Below are positions 46,555 to 55,700 of a DNA stretch of 64,000 nt, in pieces. The number at the start of each line of letters is the position of its first letter. Position 1 is the stretch's first letter. A program made the translations under genes and the position numbers. The notes below the pieces were generated by a model. It was not told the origin of the DNA. It saw only the letters and a list, made by a program, of their open reading frames with translations, and ran no database searches. This DNA is from Actinokineospora sp. NBRC 105648 (GTDB taxonomy: Bacteria; Actinomycetota; Actinomycetes; Mycobacteriales; Pseudonocardiaceae): contig NZ_BSTR01000009.1 of assembly GCF_030269645.1 (NCBI RefSeq), forward strand, positions 62,001 through 126,000, written 5' to 3'.

Positions 46555-48072
46555 GTGGACATCGAGATCCTGGGTCGGGCGCTGAGCACCCTGCCCGCAG
46601 ACGACGACCACCCCTACCGCAGCGGCCCGTGGCGCCCGCAGACCGTCGAACGCGCCGCCACCGACCTGGAGGTCGTCGGCGAGGTCCCCGCCGACCTCGA
46701 CGGTGTCTACCTGCGCAACACCGAGAACCCCGTCCACCCCGCGCTCGCCACCTACCACCCGTTCGACGGCGACGGCATGGTGCACGTGGTCGGCTTCCGC
46801 GACGGCAAAGCCTTCTACCGCAACCGCTTCGTGCGGACCGACGGATTCCTCGCCGAGCAGGAGGCGGGCGGCCCGCTGTGGGCGGGCATCGCCGAGCGGC
46901 CGGAGTCAGCGCCGCGCCACGACGGCTGGGGCGCGCGCGGCCGGATGAAGGACGCGTCGAGCACCGACGTCGTGGTGCACGCCGGTGCCGCGCTCACCAC
47001 CTTCTACCAGTGCGGTGAGCCCTACCGGCTCGACCCGCTGACCCTGGACACCCTCGGCAAGTCCCCGTGGTCGCCCGAGCACGGCGTCTCCGCCCACCCC
47101 AAGGTCGACGAGGCCACCGGTGAGCTGCTGTTCTTCAACTACGGCAAGGACGAGCCGCACCTGCGCTACGGCGTGGTCGACGCGGCGAACCAGCTCACCC
47201 ACTACACCGACGTGGCGCTGCCCGGCCCGCGGCTGCCGCACGACATGGCGTTCACCGAGAACTACGCGATCCTCAACGACTGCCCGCTGTTCTGGGAGCC
47301 CGACCTGCTCGCCAAGGGCGTGCACGCGGCGCGCTTCCACCCGGAGCTGCCGCTGCGGCTGGGTGTGCTGCCGCGTAAGGCCGCCGGCGACCGGATCCGC
47401 TGGTTCGAGGCCGACCCGACGTTCGTCCTGCACTTCGTCAACGCCTACGAGGACGGCGACGAGATCGTCGTCGACGGCTTCTTCCAATCCGACCCCGAGG
47501 GCCGCGGCGGCACGTTCCCCGGCGATCCGGCCCACGCCAAGCTCTTCCGCATGCTCTCCCTCGACGGTATGCGGACCCGGCTGCACCGCTGGCGCCTGAA
47601 CCTGGCCACCGGGCAGGCGACGGAGGAGCGGCTGACCGACTCGATCACCGAGTTCGGCATGGTCAACTCCCACTACGCGGGCCGTCCCTACCGCTACGCC
47701 TACGCCTCCACCGGCGAGCCGGGGTGGTTCCTCTTCGACGGCCTGGTCCGCCACGACCTGCACACCGGCGGCGAAGAGCGCTACCGGTACGGTCCAGGGG
47801 TGTTCGGCAGCGAGACCGCCGTCGCCCCGCGGGTCGGCTCGCGCGCCGAGGACGACGCTTACCTGATCACCATCACCACCGACGTCAACGCCGACCGCTC
47901 CGAGTGCCTGGTGTTCGACAGCGCCCGGGTGGGCGACGGCCCGGTGGCCCGGATCCGCCTGCCGGAACGGGTTTCCAGCGGCACGCACAGCACCTGGGCG
48001 GCGGGCGACCGGCTACCCGGCTGGCGCACCGCCGACGACCCGGCGACCGCGGTGGGGCTGCCCACGCCATGA
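46555..48072 (+). CDS. Carotenoid oxygenase family protein
   Basis: 505 residues from GTG 46555 with AGGGGGAG six bases upstream. The family cuts alkene bonds of carotenoids, apocarotenoids or lignin-like stilbenes with an iron held by four His residues. Likely ligand regions are visible: SAHPKVDEATGEL, LPHDMAFTENYAIL, LHFVNAYEDGDEIVVDGF and GTHSTWAAGD at the end; the opening YLRNTENPVHP and HPFDGDGMVHV are also standard. No signal peptide. Sitting between a thiolase and a regulator, it suggests that the cleavage product is degraded by beta-oxidation. Confidence 0.92.
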   Translation: MDIEILGRALSTLPADDDHPYRSGPWRPQTVERAATDLEVVGEVPADLDGVYLRNTENPVHPALATYHPFDGDGMVHVVGFRDGKAFYRNRFVRTDGFLAEQEAGGPLWAGIAERPESAPRHDGWGARGRMKDASSTDVVVHAGAALTTFYQCGEPYRLDPLTLDTLGKSPWSPEHGVSAHPKVDEATGELLFFNYGKDEPHLRYGVVDAANQLTHYTDVALPGPRLPHDMAFTENYAILNDCPLFWEPDLLAKGVHAARFHPELPLRLGVLPRKAAGDRIRWFEADPTFVLHFVNAYEDGDEIVVDGFFQSDPEGRGGTFPGDPAHAKLFRMLSLDGMRTRLHRWRLNLATGQATEERLTDSITEFGMVNSHYAGRPYRYAYASTGEPGWFLFDGLVRHDLHTGGEERYRYGPGVFGSETAVAPRVGSRAEDDAYLITITTDVNADRSECLVFDSARVGDGPVARIRLPERVSSGTHSTWAAGDRLPGWRTADDPATAVGLPTP

Positions 48073-49019
48073 TCCACCCGCCCGACCGGCCCAGCGCGCT
48101 CGGCGCGGGCGGCGCTAACGCCATCGCGTTCGCCATCGGGGTCGTCGCGGACGAGTGGACCCTGCTGATCCTGCGACACGCGCTGCAGCGCGACGTCTTG
48201 CGCTTCCAGGACTGGCAGGAGCTGCTGCCCATCTCCAGCGCCGTGCTCACCTCGCGGCTGCGGCACCTGTGCGAGGCGGGTGTCCTGGTGCCCCAGGAGT
48301 ACGACGACCGCCCACGCCGCTTCGAGTACCACCTGAGCCCGCGCGGTGCCGCGCTGTGGCCGGTGCTCGCGACCATCGGCGCGTGGGAGCTGGCCTGGGC
48401 CACCGACCACGGCGAGCGGGTCACGCCGTTGCGGCACCGCGACTGCGGGCGGCACTTCGAGCCGGTGCCCGCCTGCCGCACCTGCGCCGAACCGGTCACC
48501 CAGCGCGAGATCACCGCGGCGTTCGGCCCGAGCGGGTCGTGGCCGCGCTCGGCGCCCAACACCACCATGCGCCGCCGGTCCAGCGGGTCCACCAGCCTGG
48601 GCGCCGGGTTCTTCCCGCAGAGCCGGGCGCTGATCGGCAACCGCTGGTCGGCCGCCATGCTCGGCGCCGCCTACCTGGGCGCACACCGGTTCTCGGAGTT
48701 CCAACGCCGACTCGGCGCGCCCGCGACCGTGGTCGCCGACCGGTTGCGCACCTTCCGCGACCTCGGCGTCCTGACCGCCTCCGGTTCCGCGGACCGCTCC
48801 AACCGCTCCACCTACCGGCTCACCGACAAGGGCCGCGCGTTCCTGCCCGTCGTCATGTCCGCGATCGATTGGGGCCAGCGCTGGTTCCTCGCGCCCGAGG
48901 GGCCCGCCGTCGTCCTCGGTCACCGCGGCACCGGGCACGAGTACGCCCTGCTCCTGCTGTGCTCCGAGTGTCGGGCGCCGCTCTCCGGCCGCTCGATCGA
49001 GGCCGCGGCCAGTGTGTGA
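48069..49019 (+). CDS. Double HxlR-type transcriptional regulator
   Basis: 316 residues from ATG 48069 (ATGA overlap with the oxygenase gene). Two HxlR winged-HTH domains in one chain: about 15-110 (VVADEWTLLILRHALQRDVL, ISSAVLTSRLRHLCEAGVLV) and about 185-285 (LIGNRWSAAMLGAAYLGAHR, VVADRLRTFRDLGVLTASG). Between and behind them lie Cys pairs (HRDCGRHFEPVPACRTCAEP; LLLCSECRAPL) that could bind metal or sense redox. HxlR proteins usually dimerise, so this fusion may act as a built-in dimer. Probably controls the divergent thiolase region. Confidence 0.88.
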   Translation: MIHPPDRPSALGAGGANAIAFAIGVVADEWTLLILRHALQRDVLRFQDWQELLPISSAVLTSRLRHLCEAGVLVPQEYDDRPRRFEYHLSPRGAALWPVLATIGAWELAWATDHGERVTPLRHRDCGRHFEPVPACRTCAEPVTQREITAAFGPSGSWPRSAPNTTMRRRSSGSTSLGAGFFPQSRALIGNRWSAAMLGAAYLGAHRFSEFQRRLGAPATVVADRLRTFRDLGVLTASGSADRSNRSTYRLTDKGRAFLPVVMSAIDWGQRWFLAPEGPAVVLGHRGTGHEYALLLLCSECRAPLSGRSIEAAASV

Positions 49020-49036
49020 GGAAATCACCGGACCCC

Positions 49037-49068
49037 GTGCAACCCGGCTCCGGCCCGCCTCCGTCCTG
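49037..49068 (+). promoter_or_regulatory. ECF-type promoter of lipoprotein 1
   Basis: GTGCAACC (49037-49044), 16 bases, CCGTCCTG (49061-49068), and the start codon five bases later. The same arrangement lies before lipoprotein 2. The AAC and CGTC cores are those of ECF promoters, and the transcript should be leaderless. Confidence 0.65.
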
Positions 49069-49073
49069 TGGGC

Positions 49074-49601
49074 ATGAAACGCCTAGCAACCATGATTGGC
49101 GCCGGCGTTCTCCTCGCGGCCATGACCGCCTGCGCCGGACAGGAGACCGCGTCCACACCACCTGGACAGTCGGTGCCCACTTCTACCGCGCCGTCCGTGC
49201 CCACGACCGCACCGGGTGAGCCGACCGCGCCGTTGGACCCCACGCAGCCCTCGGGTGAGCCGGAGCGCCAGCCCGCGCGCACGCCCCCGGACGGCGCCGC
49301 GCCGGTCCCGGCCGCGCAGGTCGACGCGACCGGGCTGGTGCAGGACTACCCGACCATGGCGTGGACCGACGACGGTGGCAAGACCGTCGGCGTCCAGGGC
49401 CAGGAAGGCGGCTGTGGCAAGGCGAGCGCCGAGGTGACCGAGCAGTCCGACACGCAGGTGGTCATCACCCTGGTCGAGACGCAGCCGCCCAAGCCCGCGC
49501 AGTGCACGATGGACATCCGCTATCCCAAGTTGACGGTCGAGCTCGCGAAGCCGTTGGGGGAGCGCAAGATCGTCCTCAAGAGCGAACAGCGCACGAAGTG
49601 A
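49074..49601 (+). CDS. Lipoprotein 1 of a paralogous pair
   Basis: 175 residues from ATG 49074. The lipobox ends in Cys20 (LLAAMTAC). A Pro/Thr-rich linker (about 25-80) leads to a small beta domain with two cysteines (GGCGKASAEV and PAQCTMDIRYP) that could form a disulfide, ending LGERKIVLKSEQRTK. The C-terminal domain resembles that of the next lipoprotein in order of cysteines and strands. Outer face of the membrane; function unknown. Its own promoter is ECF-like. Confidence 0.82.
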   Translation: MKRLATMIGAGVLLAAMTACAGQETASTPPGQSVPTSTAPSVPTTAPGEPTAPLDPTQPSGEPERQPARTPPDGAAPVPAAQVDATGLVQDYPTMAWTDDGGKTVGVQGQEGGCGKASAEVTEQSDTQVVITLVETQPPKPAQCTMDIRYPKLTVELAKPLGERKIVLKSEQRTK

Positions 49602-49635
49602 CGAATCGGGTGTAGGCGACAGACCTTCCCTCCAT

Positions 49636-49673
49636 GGTGCCCCGGTCGGTATTGCCCCACCGACCGGGGCACC
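49636..49673 (+). terminator. Terminator hairpin after lipoprotein 1
   Basis: A perfect 15-bp stem (49636-49650 with 49659-49673) and an 8-base loop, followed by GCTCTTG. Separates the two lipoprotein genes into independent units. Confidence 0.9.
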
Positions 49674-49699
49674 GCTCTTGCGCGTGAGCCCGGCCCACC

Positions 49700-49731
49700 G
49701 TGCAACCGCGACGGCGTCGACTACCGTCCTG
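49700..49731 (+). promoter_or_regulatory. ECF-type promoter of lipoprotein 2
   Basis: GTGCAACC (49700-49707), 16 bases, CCGTCCTG (49724-49731), and the start codon five bases later. Same blocks, spacer length and start distance as the promoter of lipoprotein 1, with different spacer sequence. Confidence 0.65.
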
Positions 49732-49736
49732 GGGTC

Positions 49737-50306
49737 ATGAAGACCACTCTGTCCACGGCCGTCGCGGCCCTGGCCCTGCTCGCGCTGGCGGGCTGTGGCG
49801 GCACGTCCGACCAGGCGAGCCCGGGCACCACCACGCCCGCGGCTTCGTCGGCGGCCACCGTCCCGTCCGACTCCGCCGCCCCGTCCGACCCCTCGGCCCC
49901 GCCGCAGTCCCCCGGCCCGGCCCCCACCAAGTCGCGCGCGCCCGAGGTCACCGTCAAGCCCGGTGGCGAGGTCGTCGTCCCGGCGGGCTTCAAGGAGCTG
50001 CCCGCCAAGCAGGTCGACGTCAAGGCGCTGCCCGAGGCCTACAAGGAGCGCCGCGTCTGGGCCTCGGCCGACGGCAAGTCGCTGCAGCTCGTCGCCGTGG
50101 CGCGGGACGCCTGCGCCGGCGTCGACGCCCAGGTCGTGGAGTCCACCGACAGCACCGTGAAGGTCTCGCTCACCCCGATGACCTCGCCGCAGGGTGGTGC
50201 CGAGGGCGGCAAGGTGTGCGCGATGGTGCTCACCCCGCGCGCGGTCGAGGTGCCGCTGGAGAAGGCGGTCGCCAACCGCACCGTGGTCGTCGTCGAACAG
50301 GGCTGA
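49737..50306 (+). CDS. Lipoprotein 2 of a paralogous pair
   Basis: 189 residues from ATG 49737. Lipid Cys20 (LLALAGC), the same position as in lipoprotein 1. A Pro/Ser/Ala-rich linker (about 25-70) leads to a beta domain with KQVDVKALPEAYKERRVWAS and two cysteines (ARDACAGVDAQV, GKVCAMVLTPRAV), ending VANRTVVVVEQG. The C-terminal pattern C...V-E-x-x-D...C-x-M...R-x-V-V-x-x-E-Q is shared with lipoprotein 1. Function unknown. Confidence 0.82.
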   Translation: MKTTLSTAVAALALLALAGCGGTSDQASPGTTTPAASSAATVPSDSAAPSDPSAPPQSPGPAPTKSRAPEVTVKPGGEVVVPAGFKELPAKQVDVKALPEAYKERRVWASADGKSLQLVAVARDACAGVDAQVVESTDSTVKVSLTPMTSPQGGAEGGKVCAMVLTPRAVEVPLEKAVANRTVVVVEQG

Positions 50307-50310
50307 TCCC

Positions 50311-50341
50311 GGTGGGGAGGGCCCGTCGGACCCTCCCCACC
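50311..50341 (+). terminator. Terminator hairpin after lipoprotein 2
   Basis: A perfect 11-bp stem (50311-50321 with 50331-50341) begins five bases behind the stop codon. Confidence 0.88.
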
Positions 50342-50501
50342 GCGTGACCTCCGTCACTGAGCAGGTTGGACGTGAGCGGCTTTCGCGTGCGACTGACCAC
50401 CCGATAGTGGCGGCGTCCGCGCTGACCAGACCGCCCAATATCACGGTGAGTAGTAGATTCGCTCCTTTTGCCCGTCGATTCGGCTGCGCGTCACATTGTG
50501 T

Positions 50502-50647
50502 TTGCCTTCTCCGTTGCGCGGGGTAGCGTCGCCGCGAACGTCACGGTTCGGTTACGAGGGCAGTTCCGGGTCCCCCGCCCGGCACTACTCGGGTCCCCCG
50601 CCCGAAGCCCGACCGGATCTCCCCGAGACGGAAGGCAAGGCACCGCC
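50502..50647 (+). promoter_or_regulatory. Promoter and leader of the M23 peptidase gene
   Basis: TTGCCT (50502-50507), 16 bases, TAGCGT (50524-50529). The mRNA leader would be about 110 nt. It holds a 15-bp direct repeat CGGGTCCCCCGCCCG (50567-50581 and 50590-50604). Peptidoglycan hydrolase genes of actinobacteria often carry a c-di-AMP riboswitch here, but I do not see its conserved core. The 160 bases upstream of the promoter show nothing. Confidence 0.4.
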
Positions 50648-51553
50648 ATGTCCGCTTCCCCGAGCGGCGATCCACGCTGCCCTGCGCCCGCGAACGGCGC
50701 AGGGGGCAGACACCGCAAGAAACGCACCGCACCGCGCGGGCACTTCATCGCCACCGCCGTCGCCGCGGGCGCGGTAGTGGCCATCGGCCAGCCGTTGCTG
50801 GCCGCGCAGAGCGTCCCGGCCGCCCAGGAGGGCGGTGTCCGCGCCGACGTCCTGCGGATGGCCTTCACCGCCCCGGCCACCACCACCGCGGGTACGCCCG
50901 CCGCGGGCGGGGCCGTCGTCGAGGCGGAGAAGCTCCAGCGCGCGGGTGACGTCCGCGCCGCTGTCGCCCAGCGCGAGCGCGTCGCGGTCGAGAAGGTGGC
51001 CGCCGACCAGGCAGCCGCGGAGAAGGCGGCCGCGGACAAGGTCGCGGCCGAGAAGGCCGCCGCGGACAAGGCGCTGGCAGACAAGGCGGCCGCCGACAAG
51101 GCCGCCGCGGTCAAGACCGCCGCGCCCAAGGCCGTGGCGGGCAAGGCGGTCGCCCCGCAGTCCACCAACGGTTTCGTCAAGCCCGCCCAGGGCCGCTTCA
51201 CCTCCGGCTTCGGCGGTCGCTGGGGCAGCACGCACTACGGCGTCGACATCGCCAACGCCATCGGCACCCCGATCCGCTCGGTCGCCGCGGGCACCGTGAT
51301 CGAGGCGGGCCCGGCCAGCGGTTTCGGCCTGTGGGTGCGCGTCCAGCACGACGACGGCACGGTGACCGTCTACGGCCACGTGAACACGATCCTGGCCGCC
51401 AAGGGCAAGCGGGTGGCCGCGGGCGAGCAGATCGCGACGATGGGCAACCGCGGCCAGTCCACCGGCCCGCACCTGCACTTCGAGGTGTGGCAGGCGGGTG
51501 GCCGCAAGATCGACCCGTTGCCGTGGCTGCGCGCCCGCGGCATCACCCTCTAG
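50648..51553 (+). CDS. M23 (LytM-type) peptidoglycan endopeptidase
   Basis: 301 residues from ATG 50648. A basic N-terminus and hydrophobic segment (about 32-55, FIATAVAAGAVVAIGQPLL) act as signal or anchor. Residues about 95-165 form an Ala/Lys-rich coiled coil (AADKAAAEKAAADK type). The LytM domain fills about 175-295 with zinc ligands in HYGVDIAN and GPHLHFEVW. It should cut peptide cross-links in the cell wall. Its stop codon shares bases with the convergent VOC gene stop. Confidence 0.92.
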   Translation: MSASPSGDPRCPAPANGAGGRHRKKRTAPRGHFIATAVAAGAVVAIGQPLLAAQSVPAAQEGGVRADVLRMAFTAPATTTAGTPAAGGAVVEAEKLQRAGDVRAAVAQRERVAVEKVAADQAAAEKAAADKVAAEKAAADKALADKAAADKAAAVKTAAPKAVAGKAVAPQSTNGFVKPAQGRFTSGFGGRWGSTHYGVDIANAIGTPIRSVAAGTVIEAGPASGFGLWVRVQHDDGTVTVYGHVNTILAAKGKRVAAGEQIATMGNRGQSTGPHLHFEVWQAGGRKIDPLPWLRARGITL

Positions 51554-51948
51554 GCCTGGTGGTCGGCGGGCCAACCGCCGTAGGGCACGGTGATCGCTTC
51601 CAGGTAGTGGCCGTCGGGGTCGGTGAAGTAGACCCCGCGGCCACCGTCGTTGGTGTTGATCTCACCCGGCCGGGCCATCCTCGGGTCGGCCCAGTGCTCG
51701 ATCCCACGCTCGCGGACGCGCGCGTAGAGCGCGTCGAAGTCGTCCTCGCCCACCAGGAACGCCAGGTGGGACGGGGGGAAGTCGACGCCGGGCTCGGCGT
51801 AGTCGAGCGCCACGCCGTTGTGCAGCTGAACGGAGACGAAGAAACCCGCCTCGACGGGTTCGGGGAGTCCCAGCACCTCGCTGAGGAAGCGGGCCGCGGC
51901 CCACTTGTCCTTGGCCGGGACGATCGTGTGGTTGAACTGGATGGACAT
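51550..51948 (-). CDS. VOC (glyoxalase-fold) protein
   Basis: 132 residues from ATG 51948; an earlier start adds 23 unrelated residues. Glyoxalase fold with FNHTIVPAKDKWAAARFLSE, HLAFLVGEDDFDALYARV, the conserved GRGVYFTDPDGHYLEAIT and a short C-terminus. His and Glu residues that could hold a metal are present (NHT, DGHYLE). Substrate unknown. Stop codons of this and the M23 gene share CTAG at 51550-51553. Confidence 0.88.
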   Translation of the reverse strand: MSIQFNHTIVPAKDKWAAARFLSEVLGLPEPVEAGFFVSVQLHNGVALDYAEPGVDFPPSHLAFLVGEDDFDALYARVRERGIEHWADPRMARPGEINTNDGGRGVYFTDPDGHYLEAITVPYGGWPADHQA

Positions 51949-52025
51949 CGGTGGATCCCTGTGGTTCCAGTGCCTCCATGCGGTGGCGGGGTCCGCCACA
52001 GCACGCGACCGGATCATGAGAACAC

Positions 52026-52059
52026 CGGGGGGCCGCGCCCGTCAAGGCGCGGCCCCCCG
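52026..52059 (-). terminator. Terminator hairpin after fumarase
   Basis: A perfect 14-bp GC stem (52046-52059 with 52026-52039) and a 6-base loop, 18 bases behind the fumarase stop on the minus strand. Confidence 0.9.
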
Positions 52060-52076
52060 ATATGTCTACTGTGGAC

Positions 52077-53741
<1,665 letters not shown>

Positions 53742-53870
53742 GATGTGCGGGCTCCCTTGCGCGCGTCCGAGTTCCCTGAAACGTACCCCTCCCCCCACCA
53801 CCGCGACCCCCCTCACCACGTGGCCCTCCCCACGCCGATCGCCGGTTCGCCCGGCCCGGTCAGGCGGTCC

Positions 53871-54200
53871 TCAGTGGCAGCCGAGCCGCCGCCTGCGGGC
53901 CAGCCACAGGGGGTGGGCCGCGGCCCGTCCCGACTCGTCGAGTGCGCCCCAGACCCCGAGTCCCGCGGGGCCGGAGGTGCGCCACTCCAATTCCAGGCAC
54001 GCATCCTGGACCGGGCACCCCTGGCACATCCGCGCCGCCAGCTCCCGGTCCGAGCGCGCCGCCGCGACGTAATCGTGCGGCGCGTCGGTCTCGGCCATCC
54101 CCATGCACTTCCCGTCCCGATCGACGACCGCCGCCAACACCTCGACCGGCACCGAAATCAACCGGTAGGCCCCGGTGCCGTTCCTGAACCCAGCCACCAC
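53871..54200 (-). CDS. WhiB-family iron-sulfur regulator
   Basis: 109 residues from GTG 54200; AGGTGG lies five bases upstream, and GTG 54209 or 54197 are alternatives. The four cluster ligands are Cys32, Cys59, Cys62 and Cys68 (C-x26-C-x2-C-x5-C), followed by the turn GVWGALDESGR and a basic C-terminus (ARRRRLGC). WhiB proteins bind sigma factor region 4 and respond to redox, NO or oxygen. The N-terminal extension (about 30 residues) is not typical of a known subgroup. Divergent from an XRE-type regulator. Confidence 0.9.
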   Translation of the reverse strand: MVAGFRNGTGAYRLISVPVEVLAAVVDRDGKCMGMAETDAPHDYVAAARSDRELAARMCQGCPVQDACLELEWRTSGPAGLGVWGALDESGRAAAHPLWLARRRRLGCH

Positions 54201-54435
54201 ACACACCACCTGAGAGTCGAATGCGCACTGTTTCCCCGACCGCCAACAGCATCGACTTGGTCCAGGGCGGAATCACTGGAGATGACGTCAGCACATCGCC
54301 AGGCCAATTCTAGCCGCCTTACGGATGATTTCATCCATACCACGTCGAGAGGCTTGGAAAAGGGGGCCGGACTGCCGACCGCAAATGGCGGAAGCGCTAC
54401 TCTCGGACCTCGGCGGCGAGGCGTGGAGGAGTTCC
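54201..54435. promoter_or_regulatory. Divergent promoter region between whiB-like and XRE-like genes
   Basis: No gene. TACTCT (54398-54403) is a good -10 for the XRE gene. The stretch has lower GC than its surroundings, which is common for imported or regulatory DNA. Confidence 0.4.
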
Positions 54436-54861
54436 GTGGCGGGCGTGACGGGGGACTGGGCGAAGGTCTCGGAAGAGATCAAGAAGTACATGCGGGACCG
54501 GGAAATGAACCAGGCCGATCTCATTCACTCGTCCGGCATTTCGAAGATGATCGTCTCCGAACTCCAGAACAACAGTCGCGAGCGCAGTCGCGCCGACCAC
54601 ATTCTCCGGTCGATCTCGGAAGCCCTCGGTCTGCACCGCGACCACTTGCGCGACATCGCGAACGGCAACACCCCACGGCCGCCGAGCGCGAACCCGCAGA
54701 GCCCCGACGAGGACTACTCGGCACACCGTCTGGACGCCATCGAATCCCGGCTGGACGAAATCCTCAGCGAGGTGAAGTCGATGGGCAAGTCCCTGGCCAC
54801 CGACCTGTCCGAAGTCAAATCCAAAATAGACGTGAACCACCCCACACCCCCCACCAAGTAG
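54436..54861 (+). CDS. XRE-type HTH protein with C-terminal coiled coil
   Basis: 141 residues from GTG 54436 with GGAGG six bases upstream; an ATG at 54385 lies before the likely transcription start. The HTH (about 8-65) reads EEIKKYMRDREMNQADLIHS and SKMIVSELQNNSRERSRADH. The C-terminal half is a coiled coil (about 95-135, SRLDEILSEVKSMGKSLATD, LSEVKSKIDV). Base composition is lower in GC than the neighbours, and third positions are less biased. Such short XRE proteins in actinobacteria often work with WhiB or DUF397 partners; the divergent whiB-like gene fits that habit. Confidence 0.82.
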   Translation: MAGVTGDWAKVSEEIKKYMRDREMNQADLIHSSGISKMIVSELQNNSRERSRADHILRSISEALGLHRDHLRDIANGNTPRPPSANPQSPDEDYSAHRLDAIESRLDEILSEVKSMGKSLATDLSEVKSKIDVNHPTPPTK

Positions 54862-55068
54862 CCCACCCACACCCCCCGGGCCCCACCCAGACGCGCCTCA
54901 GCCCCCGGATGCCCCCGACAAACCCCCGCGCATCCCACGGCCACCACGCGGGACGCCTTCTGTGCTTAGCCCGGTGGGCGAGTCGGCCATCGTCCAGCAC
55001 CCGGCCCACCCGCCGACGCGATCGCCAAAACCCAACCAAGCACACGGGACCGCACCAACCACGCACCC

Positions 55069-55347
55069 ATGCGATCGCCGAAGGCGTGAGCGAGCCCTCA
55101 TCCGACCTCGCTGACCCCACGCACCCGAGCCCTCATCCGACCTCGCTGACCGCGGCCACCCGATGCGATCGCCGAAGGCGTGAGCGAGTCCCCCACGAGA
55201 CCACGCCGGTTAGGTCACCGACCGCACCGCGGGCGACAAGCCCATCGGTCACATAACCCGATGAGAGGGCCGCCAGGCCCAAGCGAGCCCACCCAACTCC
55301 CCACCCAACTCCCCACCACCCATGTGATCGGCGAAGCCGTGAGCGAG
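55069..55347. repeat. Dispersed 26-bp repeat with internal hairpin
   Basis: Copies at 55069-55094 and 55163-55188 are identical (start ATGCGATCGCCGAAGGCG, then TGAGCGAG). A degenerate copy at 55322-55347 keeps paired changes in the hairpin arms: CGCC-GAA-GGCG becomes CGGC-GAA-GCCG, so the stem is kept. This points to selection on an RNA or DNA hairpin. Confidence 0.75.
55091..55151. repeat. 26-bp direct repeat with 35-bp period
   Basis: CGAGCCCTCATCCGACCTCG plus CTGACC occurs at 55091-55116 and 55126-55151 without change. It begins inside the end of the first hairpin repeat. Confidence 0.8.
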
Positions 55348-55700
55348 CCCCAGGCGACCACGCTGGTTCCGCGGCCGATCGCACCGTGGGGGTCTGGGGG
55401 CTCGGCCCCCAGAGACGACCCTGGAGGCACCCCCCGGCGAGTGCGCTCCACGAGCAGGGGGTGGCGTGCCGGAAGGCCGGGGCGGCCCCCGGCCGTCCCG
55501 ACCTCCCGTCGCGTGCGGCCGCGGGACCGAGTTGCCGTCCCGCGCCGCGTGGTCTGTTGTCGCTTACGCTGCCGTGACTCGGGTCACATGTCAACGCTGC
55601 ATTGGAGTGACGTCGTATTGCAGCCAGCAAGTTGCACTGACGGCTGACCCGGTGGTCCGGGCGGTGGTGGCCCGGGGTCGCCCCCCGGGCCACCGGTGGC

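Larger units (their letters stand above)
54862..55700. other. Gene-free tract with direct repeats
   Basis: About 840 bases without a believable gene on either strand. C-rich, with several families of direct repeats (listed separately), a short CCCAACTCCCCA tandem near 55290-55318, and near its right end (55560-55640) lower-GC DNA close to the sigB stop. I see no CRISPR spacing, no att-like core and no transposase. Confidence 0.6.

Noticed and set aside
50342..50647. c-di-AMP riboswitch before the M23 gene
   Set aside because: The genomic setting suits it, but I could not find the conserved core; a covariance-model search (ydaO-yuaA family) would decide it.
55069..55347. CRISPR array
   Set aside because: The copies are too few, their spacing is irregular and there are no cas genes.
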